Assembly: GCA_964405775.1 (NCBI GenBank)
Contig: CAYOPG010000037.1
Span: 1 to 20,954, forward strand
DNA length: 20,954 nt
Source of the DNA: JAAZFF01 sp964405775
Lineage (GTDB): Bacteria; Verrucomicrobiota; Kiritimatiellia; RFP12; UBA3636
Direction: 5' to 3'
The first letter of the stretch is position 1, and each line of letters starts with the position of its first letter. Under the pieces are notes generated by a model, which saw only the letters and a program-made list of their open reading frames with translations, was not told the origin of the DNA and ran no database searches. A program made the translations under genes and the position numbers. Shown one piece after another: positions 6,670-14,943 of this stretch.

Positions 6670-8280
6670 TTATATTTCTTCGGTATCGTTTTGGGGATCA
6701 TCTAGCCATTCATGTTCGGGCATGCCGGAGCGTGTTAATAGACGGATCATAAGGCGCACAGGACGCAGAATATAATATGCGCCGTGTGCCCACAGGGGGA
6801 GCAAACAAGCTCGCAGGTCGACTCCAGTTGGCACGAAAAGCCAGCGTACGGAGTTTCTGATACGCTGCCACGAAGTATCGAGAAGACCTGGCCACCACCG
6901 CCAGGTCTCTGAAATTTCTGCCCCACGGTCACGGCATGCCCTTACTTTCCCTTCGAGCCACGCACTGCCGCGCCAACGTCCTTGCGCTTCAGGTGGTTGC
7001 GGCATGCCTAACATCTCTTCCGCCATGGCGCAGGCAAGCGCAAGCACTCGTGTTAGGCGGCGCTCTTTCGCAAGTGCGACCACTACCGCCCAGTCTGAAG
7101 ACGTGAAAGAAGAGGCTAGTCGGTCCATGTCTGCCAGCCAGATCAGACGTGAAAATCCGTGTTTGGCGCCATGAGCCGCACAGTAGAGAAAGTGTTCCGT
7201 TTTAGAGGGCGCAAATGCAAGAGCGTCGTGGACTTCGAATTCGATTCGACTACCGGAGCGTGGAGCGGCATCGCATAGTATTCCTTCAGGGTGCACAATG
7301 TCAACGCCGACTGTGCAATTCGGGTGTACGAATGCAATGTCCTCTGTGGTGCGAAGTAGGTGTGACCTTGCAAGCTTCGGCCCGTTGCGGATATTGCGCC
7401 AGCCGAGGCTCTCAAGTACCGCGGGGGCACGCCGACGCTTTTCACCGGATAGCAGGAGGTCGACGTCATCGTACGGACGAAGAGCGGGGCTCGAATATGC
7501 GAGCGCGCCGGTGGCTGGGCCTTTGACTATTAGAGTATCTATTCCGGCAGCCGATAGTGCACGAATTGCTTCTGCTATGAATTTGCGGTTGTTTTCTGCT
7601 TCGAACGCCTGCGATCGGGCTAGAACACGAATTTCTGACTCAGCATCAGGATATTTCTTGATCAACGCCTCCGCGCAGATTGCCAGAACGCCTTGTCGGA
7701 GTGCCAAATGGGCCAGTCGGGGAGGGGGGGGTCTCCCTTGGGATGACAGCTCTTCCTCACGGAGAGTTTCTCGCAACGCCACGGTTATGATGCGAATGGT
7801 TTCGGCGGTTTCCGGCTGTGGCAGTGTAGCTTTTTTGCGTTGCAGTCTGTTGCGGATCTTTGAGGCATAAAGCCCGAACATCCTTGATGAAAAGTTGTTT
7901 GCTTTTGAGATTCGACCGTCTCGTTCCCGGGAGACAAGTGTTCCGAGAACCTGTTCGGGTTTTATAAGCTCGACTGGGTAACTGGGGGTGTCGCCACGAA
8001 AGCGGAGAAGTTTTGTTCCGTTGTTGTCACTCGTTGTTCGCGTGAAGCGGTGGAGGCGTAGTGCGCCAGATCGAGTTTCATACAGCATTACGGCGCCCTT
8101 TTTAGGGATCTTGGTGCCGCCATGCCCAGATTTGAACGCCTCTACAACCACGTAGTCGCCGGCCTTGAGAAATGGCTCCATGCTGCCGCCTTGTGTCATG
8201 AATCGCACAGAATTTCCTCTACGGAGGTCTGCCGCGATTAGTGGCGCTATGTCAAGCTCAGTTGTTTCAGGCTGTTTCAT
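6670..8280 (-). CDS. Fusion of SipW-like S24/S26 peptidase and RiPP-type nucleotidyltransferase (PF14907-like)
   Basis: This 536-residue protein has two parts. Residues about 10-125 are an S24/S26 peptidase fold: GGSMEPFL with candidate nucleophile Ser33, GAVMLYE, LHRF with His77 and RFRGD with Asp97. A Ser/His/Asp set without the bacterial Lys fits the SipW/ER-type signal peptidase group. No membrane segment flanks it, so it is probably cytoplasmic, which is unusual for signal-peptide cleavage. Residues about 190-440 match the nucleotidyltransferase family common in lasso-peptide and other RiPP clusters: IVKGPATGALAY then LRPYDDVDLLL with the acidic D-x-D. Both domain types often occur as separate genes in peptide clusters; here they form one chain. 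The gene starts 28 bases after pgpA as the end of a housekeeping run and converges on the RiPP genes. The domains are recognised by family patterns; the substrate is unknown. Confidence 0.8.
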   Translation of the reverse strand: MKQPETTELDIAPLIAADLRRGNSVRFMTQGGSMEPFLKAGDYVVVEAFKSGHGGTKIPKKGAVMLYETRSGALRLHRFTRTTSDNNGTKLLRFRGDTPSYPVELIKPEQVLGTLVSRERDGRISKANNFSSRMFGLYASKIRNRLQRKKATLPQPETAETIRIITVALRETLREEELSSQGRPPPPRLAHLALRQGVLAICAEALIKKYPDAESEIRVLARSQAFEAENNRKFIAEAIRALSAAGIDTLIVKGPATGALAYSSPALRPYDDVDLLLSGEKRRRAPAVLESLGWRNIRNGPKLARSHLLRTTEDIAFVHPNCTVGVDIVHPEGILCDAAPRSGSRIEFEVHDALAFAPSKTEHFLYCAAHGAKHGFSRLIWLADMDRLASSFTSSDWAVVVALAKERRLTRVLALACAMAEEMLGMPQPPEAQGRWRGSAWLEGKVRACRDRGAEISETWRWWPGLLDTSWQRIRNSVRWLFVPTGVDLRACLLPLWAHGAYYILRPVRLMIRLLTRSGMPEHEWLDDPQNDTEEI

Positions 8281-8308
8281 AGACTATGACGCCCCTGCGC
8301 CAGATGAT

Positions 8309-8803
8309 TTAAACAGTGATCACTGTGAAAAGCAGCCAATTCGCGGCAAGGGCGTAGAGAGAGGAGACAAAGTCGTCAATAGTAATGCCGAGTCCAGAAG
8401 GAAGCAACTGAAGACGATATGCAGGGAAAGGCTTAACGATGTCCATGATGCGACTTACAATGAAGCACATCGGCATAAGCCACCAATACTTCTGCCAGAG
8501 TCCGTACATTCCCAACATGCATATAGGGAAGGTGAGATATTCGTCGGCTACGATTTTACCGTTGTCTTTTTCTCCACCGAGATCCTTTTCCGCGTAAGTG
8601 CATACAGGTATGCAGGCGAGCGTCAGCAACGCGCAAGCCACGATTTGCATCCAGAGCTCTGGAAGGTGGATCGTAAAAGTCCACACTATCAGGCATCCTA
8701 TCAGCGCGCCGAACGTGCCTGGCGCAATCGGTGCGTAGCCGAGTCCGAATCCAGTGGCGAATACTGTTGGTAGTTTACGAATAAAACCGACAATTGCATT
8801 CAT
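8309..8803 (-). CDS. pgpA: Phosphatidylglycerophosphatase A
   Basis: This 164-residue membrane enzyme removes phosphate from phosphatidylglycerophosphate to form phosphatidylglycerol. Family marks are ATGFGLGYAPIAPGTFGAL (residues 16-34), GKIVADEYL with D87-E88, MDIVKPFPAYRLQLLPSG, and GITIDD with D143-D144. Several hydrophobic segments lie between them. The length is normal for PgpA. Its ATG overlaps the maf stop as ATGA (8800-8803), so translation is coupled. Part of the rpe-lepA-maf-pgpA run. Confidence 0.93.
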   Translation of the reverse strand: MNAIVGFIRKLPTVFATGFGLGYAPIAPGTFGALIGCLIVWTFTIHLPELWMQIVACALLTLACIPVCTYAEKDLGGEKDNGKIVADEYLTFPICMLGMYGLWQKYWWLMPMCFIVSRIMDIVKPFPAYRLQLLPSGLGITIDDFVSSLYALAANWLLFTVITV

Positions 8804-9390
8804 TTAACTAATACCTCATGTTTCAATCCATAACCATTTGCTGTAAGCCAATCGTGCACAATTCCGTCTGGAAGCCCCATGATATTAGTGCGCGAGCCGC
8901 TGTATGAATCTATGATCATGTCCCCACATGCATCGATGTCGTACGCGCCGGCGCGGTCGTGGGTTTGGGCTATCGACAGATATTCTGCCGCTGTTGCTGA
9001 ATCGAAATTTCGGAATGTCACCGAGGATGCGGCAACTCGCACATCGACTTTGTGGCAGGGTCTGGACATTGCCACGCCTGTGAAAACGAGATGTGTTTTC
9101 CCTGAGAGCGACATCAGCATGTCGACAGCTCTGTCTTTTGAGACTGGTTTCCCGAGGCAGAGTCCTGACACTGCCACGACCGTGTCCGCCGCCAGTATCC
9201 AAGCATCGGGCTTGAGTTCTCGACAGGCGTCATGCTTGGCGAGGGCGTTGGTGCAGACGGTCTTGACAGGATCGGAATCGTCGTTGATCTCGTTGCAATC
9301 CGGCACGAATATCTCGAACTCCACCCCAATGTCTTTTAATATGCGGTGTCGGCGTGCAGACGCTGTGGCGGCTATGAAAGCGGGCCTCAT
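8800..9390 (-). CDS. maf: Maf-family nucleoside triphosphate pyrophosphatase
   Basis: This 196-residue protein of the Maf/YhdE house-cleaning family hydrolyses non-canonical or modified nucleoside triphosphates to monophosphates. Visible motifs are the TASARR loop (S11, R13, R14), E34, AADTVV with D69, GKPVS, LSGKTHLVFTGV, and DRAGAYDIDACG followed by GSRTNIMGLP. The last motif reads DIDACG where many relatives have GIQG, so the exact substrate class is not certain. I use the ATG at 9390 because GGAGG lies 4 bases ahead at 9395-9399; a GTG at 9391-9393 sits too close to it. The start shares a base with the lepA stop (TGATG). Confidence 0.92.
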   Translation of the reverse strand: MRPAFIAATASARRHRILKDIGVEFEIFVPDCNEINDDSDPVKTVCTNALAKHDACRELKPDAWILAADTVVAVSGLCLGKPVSKDRAVDMLMSLSGKTHLVFTGVAMSRPCHKVDVRVAASSVTFRNFDSATAAEYLSIAQTHDRAGAYDIDACGDMIIDSYSGSRTNIMGLPDGIVHDWLTANGYGLKHEVLVK

Positions 9391-11195
9391 CACTCCTCCG
9401 TTTTGTTCCGCAGTACGGCGACGAATGCCTCCTGCGGCACGTTGACGGTGCCGAATTGCTTCATGCGTTTCTTGCCTTCCTTCTGTTTGTTGAGCAGCTT
9501 CTGCTTGCGCGTGACGTCGCCGCCATAGAGTTTGGCGGTGACGTCCTTCCGGAAGGCTCGCACGTCTTCACGCGCGATAATTGTGCGCCCGATCGCCGCT
9601 TGAACCGGAATCTTGAACATGTGTGGCGGTATGACCTCCTTGAGTATATCGCAGATCTGGCGGCCACGGGCTACGGCGCGGTCTTTGTGTACCATGCAGG
9701 AAAAAGCATCTACCGGCTCCGAGTTCAGAAGTATATCCATGCGTACAATATCGCTCGTCTGGTAGCCGTAGTGGTCGTAGTCCATCGAGGCGTAGCCACG
9801 CGAAACACTTTTGAGAGTGTCATTGAAATCTATCAGGATTTCGTTAAGAGGGAGGATGCATGTCAGGATCACTCGGACTCCGTCGAGGCTGTCAGTCTTT
9901 TCGACTATGCCACGATGCTCGATGACGACGCGCATGATGTCGCCGATATATTCAGAAGGGGTGATGATTGTTGCCTTGATCATCGGCTCTTCGATGGATT
10001 CTATCTCGGTGGGATCTGGCATACGGATCGGGTTGTCGATCTCCTCAACTTTGCCAGTGCGGTAGTGAAGCCTGTAAACTACGGCAGGGTGGGTCGATAT
10101 GATGTCGCATTCAAATTCCCGCCGCAGACGCTCTTGCACTACCTCCATGTGGAGGAGACCGAGGAATCCGCAGCGAAAGCCGAACCCCAGTGCTACGGAG
10201 CTTTCCGGGTGCCATGTGAATGCGGAGTCGTTTAACTGTAGTTTCTCAAGGCTGGTTCTGACTTTTTCATATTCGTCGGTTGAGACGGGGTACAGACCGG
10301 CGAAGACCATCGGGTGTATTTCCTGAAAGCCGGGCAGAGCCTCGGTGGCGGGAGCCGTTTTGGTGGTTACGGTGTCACCGCAGCGGATTTCCTTCGGATC
10401 CTTGATGGTGCCGACAATGTATCCGACCGTGCCAGCGGAGAGCGAGGCGGTGGGCTTCATCTGTGGGGAGAAGATTCCGACCTCCTTGACCTGTGTTGTG
10501 GCATTGGTTCCCATGAAGACTATATTGTCCCCGGTCTTGATCGTTCCGTCTACTATGCGCACGTATGCGATGACCCCGCGGTATACATCGTAAACGCTGT
10601 CGAAAACTACTGCACGAAGCGGTCCTTCGGGGTGTTCCGATTTGGGTGGCGGGACTTTTTTTATCAGCATCTCCATGAGCTCAGGGACGCCCTGTCCTGT
10701 CTTTGAAGAGACCATGCCGCAGTCGTCCATAGGTATCGCAAGAGCCTCTTCGACTTGATGCTTCACGCCTTTGACGTCCGCGCTGGGAAGATCGATTTTG
10801 TTGAGGACCGGAATGATTTCCAAATCATTCTCCAAAGCTAGGTAAGTGTTGGCGACGGTCTGTGCCTGCACGCCTTGTGCGGCGTCTACGAGCAGTATTG
10901 CGGCTTCGCAGGCAGCCATTGATCTGGATACTTCGTACGAAAAGTCAACATGGCCCGGGGTGTCTATGAGGTTTATCAGGTAAGTCACGCCGTCAATAGC
11001 CTTATAGCTCATCGACACTGGATGTGATTTTATCGTTATCCCGCGCTCGCGTTCAAGATCCATTGAGTCAAGGAGCTGATTCTGGAAGACTCTGTCGTCG
11101 ACGGTCTGCGTGAGCTGCAGTATGCGGTCTGCGAGAGTGGACTTGCCGTGATCGATGTGGGCTATAATGCAGAAATTTCGAATGTGTGCCAGCAT
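9390..11195 (-). CDS. lepA: Elongation factor 4 (LepA), ribosome back-translocase GTPase
   Basis: This is a full-length EF4/LepA of 601 residues, a translational GTPase that acts on stalled or back-translocating ribosomes, peripheral to the membrane. GTPase motifs: G1 AHIDHGKS (12-19), RGIT (51-54), DTPGH (78-82) and NKID (132-135). The LepA-specific C-terminal domain is intact, with LYGGDVTRKQKLLNKQKEGK and the basic tail. No Shine-Dalgarno site is visible before the ATG. It follows rpe by 15 bases and overlaps maf by one base. Confidence 0.98.
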   Translation of the reverse strand: MLAHIRNFCIIAHIDHGKSTLADRILQLTQTVDDRVFQNQLLDSMDLERERGITIKSHPVSMSYKAIDGVTYLINLIDTPGHVDFSYEVSRSMAACEAAILLVDAAQGVQAQTVANTYLALENDLEIIPVLNKIDLPSADVKGVKHQVEEALAIPMDDCGMVSSKTGQGVPELMEMLIKKVPPPKSEHPEGPLRAVVFDSVYDVYRGVIAYVRIVDGTIKTGDNIVFMGTNATTQVKEVGIFSPQMKPTASLSAGTVGYIVGTIKDPKEIRCGDTVTTKTAPATEALPGFQEIHPMVFAGLYPVSTDEYEKVRTSLEKLQLNDSAFTWHPESSVALGFGFRCGFLGLLHMEVVQERLRREFECDIISTHPAVVYRLHYRTGKVEEIDNPIRMPDPTEIESIEEPMIKATIITPSEYIGDIMRVVIEHRGIVEKTDSLDGVRVILTCILPLNEILIDFNDTLKSVSRGYASMDYDHYGYQTSDIVRMDILLNSEPVDAFSCMVHKDRAVARGRQICDILKEVIPPHMFKIPVQAAIGRTIIAREDVRAFRKDVTAKLYGGDVTRKQKLLNKQKEGKKRMKQFGTVNVPQEAFVAVLRNKTEE

Positions 11196-11210
11196 GATTG
11201 AGAAGCGTGT

Positions 11211-12037
11211 TTATTTTTGGATCCCAGAGATCAGAGCTCGGAAGTAGTTTATTTCGGCCTTCATATCAGCCTTGGAATAGAGCGCGGTGCCTGCCACGAA
11301 AGCGTTTGCCCCAGCCTCTGCGCATGCGGCTATTGAATTGCGGTCGATGCCGCCATCGACCATAATTCTGAAATCGGACTTGCCTGCGGCATTGGCGGCA
11401 GTGCGTAGCGCTCGGACGTTCGCGAGCGGCCCGCTCTTGAATTTTTGGCCACCGTAACCAGGATAGACGGTCATTTGCAGGCATTCGTCGACGAGGGACA
11501 GGTAGGGAAGGGCGGATTCGTATGAAGTTTCCGGATTTAGCACGATAGCCGGCGCAACTCCCAGCGCTCTGATTTTACCCAGTGTTTCTGAGACGAGACT
11601 TGAAGATTCAACCTGAATCTGTATCGTGTCAGCACCGGCATCGGCAAACGGCTTTATAAATAGGTCTGGACGATGGAGCATCAGGTGGACGTTGAGAGGC
11701 ATTGACGTCACCTTTTTCGCCATTGCCACGATATGGGGGCCGAAACTGAGATTGGGTACAAATGCGCCGTCCANNNNNNNNNNNNNNNNNNNNNNNNNNN
11801 NNNNNNNNNNNNNNNNNNNNNNNNNNNNNNNNNNNNNNNNNNNNNNNNNNNNNNNNNNNNNNNNNNNNNNNNNGCCATTGCCACGATATGGGGGCCGAAA
11901 CTGAGATTGGGTACAAATGCGCCGTCCATTATATCAAGATGCAATGCATCAGCGCCCGCGTCTTCGGCTCGTTTGATCTCATCGGCAAGCTTGCCCGCGT
12001 CTGCGGCAAGGAGAGATGGAAGAAGATATGATTTCAT
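11211..12037 (-). CDS. rpe: Ribulose-phosphate 3-epimerase, split in this assembly by an artefactual gap
   Basis: This enzyme interconverts ribulose 5-phosphate and xylulose 5-phosphate in the pentose phosphate pathway. As given, the frame is broken by 100 Ns with the same 55 bases on each side. Removing one copy plus the Ns (155 bases) joins SFGPHIVAM directly to AKKVTSMPLNVHLM and yields an uninterrupted 223-residue protein of normal length. Conserved features then line up: PSLLAAD, the HLDIMDG metal/catalytic site (H33, D35), VHLM (H66), YPGYGGQKF, and IMVDGGI with the second catalytic Asp176. IQIQVE replaces the usual H-containing strand at residues 87-92. ATG 12037 gives the conserved N terminus; ATG 12046 is in frame but adds only three residues. 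A good promoter lies immediately upstream, so the mRNA may be leaderless. Confidence 0.9.
11719..11773. repeat. 55-base contig-end overlap, copy 1
   Basis: These 55 bases, ending at the first N, are identical to 11874-11928. The sequence is internal coding sequence of rpe (the VPNLSFGPHIVAM region). The most likely reading is two contigs ending on the same sequence, placed head to tail by a scaffolder without merging. Confidence 0.9.
11774..11873. other. Assembly gap of exactly 100 N
   Basis: The run is exactly 100 unknown bases, a conventional placeholder length. Because the flanks overlap and the protein joins perfectly when it is removed, the true gap length is probably zero and no sequence is missing. 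Confidence 0.95.
11874..11928. repeat. 55-base contig-end overlap, copy 2
   Basis: This is identical to 11719-11773. A 55-base length matches a commonly used de Bruijn k-mer size, which is how two contigs could share exactly this end. That source is inference. Confidence 0.9.
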
Positions 12038-12044
12038 GCCTTCC

Positions 12045-12073
12045 ATTATCGCATAAATTGACATGGAAAGCAA
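12045..12073 (-). promoter_or_regulatory. Sigma70-like promoter for rpe, predicted leaderless start
   Basis: On the - strand TTGCTT (12073-12068), a 17-base spacer and GATAAT (12050-12045) are preceded by TGC in the extended -10 position. Transcription would begin about 7 bases on, at or next to the rpe ATG at 12037. The remaining bases between this site and the upstream stop (12074-12138) hold only weak GC-rich inverted repeats and no clear terminator. Confidence 0.5.
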
Positions 12074-12138
12074 TGTAGGTGGCTACGGCGTTATGCGCGG
12101 TTTTGCGGTTAGGTTAGCGCTCGTTTATGAAGTGTGTG

Positions 12139-13899
12139 TCAGCGCTTTGCTCGTGTACGCGCCGCTGCCTCTGCCTCCCTGTAGGATTCACGGAAGAAAA
12201 TCACCCATTCACGCATGTAGTCCATAGTGTCGTATTCCGACACGATGCGGCCAGCGTTTTCCCACGTGATTGGCAGAGGTGTGTCAGGCATACGACCAAG
12301 AAGCTCCATAGCTTCGGGGTTGTTTTCCGGGCCACCCGTTTCAATTATCGCCTGCCATGCCGCACGCAGTTCAATTCCTGAATCCATGCACATGGCACGG
12401 ATCAGCTGGCGGAAGAAACCGAAGTGAGGCGAGGTCCAGCGTTGCTGGTATTCGAAAGAGTCGGCGAGGTGATAGGCGTCTACCTCCGGATCCAACAAGT
12501 TGTCCGAGGTGTATCTGGCGTGTTCTTTGGCACGCCGTTGCACGTCATTATGTTCGGTGTCTGTATAGAAATCGCGGCGGATAGGGAGACGTCGCAGTGC
12601 GGATTTGGCTGGACCTCCGGGAGTGCCCGGGCGGTAGTTCCAGAGTTTTTGTCCGTCTTCTGAAAGGACAAATTCTATGAACCGGCGTGACACCTCCGGG
12701 TGTGGCGCACCACGAAGCAGGCTGATTGGATCCCCGCTTATGCTGGATCCACCGAGAGGAGTGACGTAGTCCAGACGCACCGCGTCGCCAACCTTTGTTA
12801 CTTCCGCCTGAACACGGCTGTAAAAGTCGATTGATATTCCAGCCGCAGCATCTCCTGAAGATACATCGACGGAGACCTTGCCAGATCCATCTGTGAAATA
12901 ACGGGCGTTTGCACCAATGATCTGCACGAGGCGAATGCCGCGTAACCATCCCGCCTCCATGTCCGCCTGATACTTTTGAGGCACACCTTCTGGCATGACG
13001 CCTGGCGGCAATTTTGCCAACGAGATTGCTTCCTCAAATGTATTGATCTGTTCTGGCGTCCAGCCGGATCCCATGACCGTGTCGCGGCATTCCGAATGTA
13101 TGATCATTTCGTATGCCTTTGCGATAGAACCAGATTTGGTTGGGTCTGTTACACCGAGTTCGCCGAAAAACCGATGGTTGGTAAGATCTCGCCAAGTGGA
13201 GGGTTTCTTGTCGACGCCGAGTTCACGCAGGCGGTCTGGATTTGAGCATATTCCGAAGCCTGAAAGGACGGAGCTGTAGAAGACCGGAGATCGCCAAACT
13301 TCGCCTCCCAGACCCTCAGGAATCATCTCGACTCCATCGTGATCTGTGATAATTCCGAGAGGAACTTCGCTTTCAGACCAAGGCGCGACTGTTAGTCCCT
13401 GTCGCACTGCTGTCGAGTGATCGTAGGTGCCGCCGCCAAAGAAGAGGTCTATCATGATCCCATATTTTTCTGGATCATCATGGGCACGAAAATCATTCCA
13501 GATTTCCAGCATGGCGGTGTCTTTAGGGGGGCGCTTATCAAGCGCGGCAGAGGCGGCGCCTTCAGGCCATGGCAGGCCTTCGCGTCTGCGGTATGCCCGG
13601 TAAGATGCGGTAAACTCGCCTGCGATGTAACGCATGATTTCGGTGGTGCCGCCTATAGCGCGCCAGTCGATCCTTACTGGGGATCCGTGATGTTCGTTGT
13701 GCCATTTTGAGAACCCCTGCTCGAATTCGTCGCGTATCACGGCAATGTGCGGCGACACGATGACAAGTTCAGGGTCTCCGCTCTTCCATTTACCGGTGGG
13801 CTTTTCCTTGCGGAACATAAATGGCAGAGCCACAATGATTACGGCGCCAGCAATGATGGCGAATTGCTTTAGCCTCTGGGAAGTGCCTTCCTTTTTCAT
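12139..13899 (-). CDS. ABC transporter substrate-binding protein, long form, N-terminally anchored
   Basis: This 586-residue extracytoplasmic binding protein is of the Fe(III)/polyamine-like class. It starts at ATG 13899, which overlaps the ATPase stop as ATGA; an upstream TTG at 13935 would lie inside the ATPase gene. Residues 12-29 form one hydrophobic segment after basic residues, with no lipobox Cys, so it is probably an anchored or exported protein. The binding fold begins at ELVIVSPHIAVIRDEFEQGF and includes IDLFFGGGTYDH, SPVFYSSVLSGFGI and VTDPTKSGS. The fold ends near residue 420 (FVLSEDGQKLWNYRPGTPGGP). About 165 further residues then follow, where typical relatives of about 340 residues have stopped. 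I do not recognise this extension; it is charged and helical in appearance. The ligand cannot be told. The partner ATPase is next door, but no FbpB/PotB-type permease is present. Confidence 0.82.
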   Translation of the reverse strand: MKKEGTSQRLKQFAIIAGAVIIVALPFMFRKEKPTGKWKSGDPELVIVSPHIAVIRDEFEQGFSKWHNEHHGSPVRIDWRAIGGTTEIMRYIAGEFTASYRAYRRREGLPWPEGAASAALDKRPPKDTAMLEIWNDFRAHDDPEKYGIMIDLFFGGGTYDHSTAVRQGLTVAPWSESEVPLGIITDHDGVEMIPEGLGGEVWRSPVFYSSVLSGFGICSNPDRLRELGVDKKPSTWRDLTNHRFFGELGVTDPTKSGSIAKAYEMIIHSECRDTVMGSGWTPEQINTFEEAISLAKLPPGVMPEGVPQKYQADMEAGWLRGIRLVQIIGANARYFTDGSGKVSVDVSSGDAAAGISIDFYSRVQAEVTKVGDAVRLDYVTPLGGSSISGDPISLLRGAPHPEVSRRFIEFVLSEDGQKLWNYRPGTPGGPAKSALRRLPIRRDFYTDTEHNDVQRRAKEHARYTSDNLLDPEVDAYHLADSFEYQQRWTSPHFGFFRQLIRAMCMDSGIELRAAWQAIIETGGPENNPEAMELLGRMPDTPLPITWENAGRIVSEYDTMDYMREWVIFFRESYREAEAAARTRAKR

Positions 13900-14921
13900 T
13901 CGTCTAGAGCAACAATGTCTTTGCGGTTGATCCATGCGGAGACCTTGCGGGATTCCTCACGCACGAGAATTTCCGGATTGAGCTGGAACACCGTAATGGT
14001 AACAGCTTTTCCGTCGGATGACACGACATCCATTAGATGTTGGGCCGTTTCTCCAAGATAAACCGTGCCGTGAAGCCTGCCCTCGAAGTGCAAGGCATCA
14101 GGAGGCGCGGGGTCGTCGTCGATATGCACCGTCTCTGGCCGCACACTAAGTTGTATCGCATTGCCGGGATCGTATGCCTGACCGAAAAAATTTGGGGGTA
14201 GAAAATTTGTTTCGCCTATGAAAGAAGCAGTGAAGGTGCTGCGAGGGCGTCGGTAGATTTCAATGGGGGTACCAGTCTGTTCAACGACGCCGGACCTCAT
14301 AATGGCAATGCGGTCCGCAATCGATAGTGCCTCTTTTTGGTCGTGTGTGACGTAGACGGCGGTAAGTCCCGCGCCCTTGCATATACGGCGGATTTCGACA
14401 CGCATTTCGAGACGCAATTTCGCATCCAGGTTTGAAAGAGGCTCATCGAGCAGGAGGCATCTAGGTTCCACCACAATGGCGCGTGCAAGCGCGACACGCT
14501 GTTGCTGGCCGCCGGAGAGCTGATTGGGCTTGGAATTGGCGCGGTCTTGCATCCGCACCATCTCAAGGGCTTTTTGCACACGTTTGTTTATATCGTCCTT
14601 GGCTAGCTTGCGCATTTGAAGACCAAAAGCGACGTTTTCAGCTATAGTCATGTGCGGCCACAGTGCGTAGCTTTGAAAGACCATCCCAGTGTCGCGTTTG
14701 TGAGGGGGAACATTGGTAACGTCTTCGTTGTCAATAAACACTTTCCCCTCATCCGGAGTGTAGAATCCGGCGATGTGGCGTAGAAGCGTTGTCTTTCCGC
14801 ATCCGCTCGGGCCAAGAAGAAAGAATAGCTCGCCTGGTTCTATCTCAAGATTGACGTTGTCCAGCGCTTTTGTTGAGCCGAAGTTTTTTACAAGATTGCG
14901 TATTGAAATTGAAACTGCCAT
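13896..14921 (-). CDS. ABC transporter ATPase, PotA/FbpC type
   Basis: This 341-residue ATPase energises an importer, most likely with the binding protein encoded next. Motifs: Walker A GPSGCGKTT (37-45), Q-loop VFQSYALWPH (81-90), signature LSGGQQQR (135-142), Walker B RCLLLDE (154-160) and the D-loop SNLDAK, then YVTHDQKEAL with the switch His. The C-terminal part from about 235 is a TOBE-like domain (LSVRPETVHIDDD). This layout is typical of spermidine, iron and thiamine uptake ATPases. ATG 14921 is preferred over the upstream TTG at 14960, which would run into the preceding gene. AGAGA lies about 6 bases ahead. Confidence 0.9.
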   Translation of the reverse strand: MAVSISIRNLVKNFGSTKALDNVNLEIEPGELFFLLGPSGCGKTTLLRHIAGFYTPDEGKVFIDNEDVTNVPPHKRDTGMVFQSYALWPHMTIAENVAFGLQMRKLAKDDINKRVQKALEMVRMQDRANSKPNQLSGGQQQRVALARAIVVEPRCLLLDEPLSNLDAKLRLEMRVEIRRICKGAGLTAVYVTHDQKEALSIADRIAIMRSGVVEQTGTPIEIYRRPRSTFTASFIGETNFLPPNFFGQAYDPGNAIQLSVRPETVHIDDDPAPPDALHFEGRLHGTVYLGETAQHLMDVVSSDGKAVTITVFQLNPEILVREESRKVSAWINRKDIVALDE

Positions 14922-14943
14922 TATTGTCTCTATGTTATTGGAT

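Noticed and set aside
8040..8280. S24/S26 domain as a LexA/CI-type repressor
   Set aside because: No helix-turn-helix precedes it; the order GSMEP, HR and GD fits SipW-type peptidases instead.
8165..8773. 202-residue + strand frame opposite pgpA
   Set aside because: PgpA motifs on the - strand are complete; the + frame crosses the gene boundary and resembles nothing.
9456..10235. 259-residue + strand frame opposite lepA
   Set aside because: lepA is full length with all GTPase motifs; the opposite frame is a codon-bias shadow.
11719..11928. Direct repeat that could be a biological tandem duplication or insertion site
   Set aside because: The repeat ends exactly at the N run on one side and begins at it on the other, and collapse restores a perfect enzyme. 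An assembly cause is far simpler.
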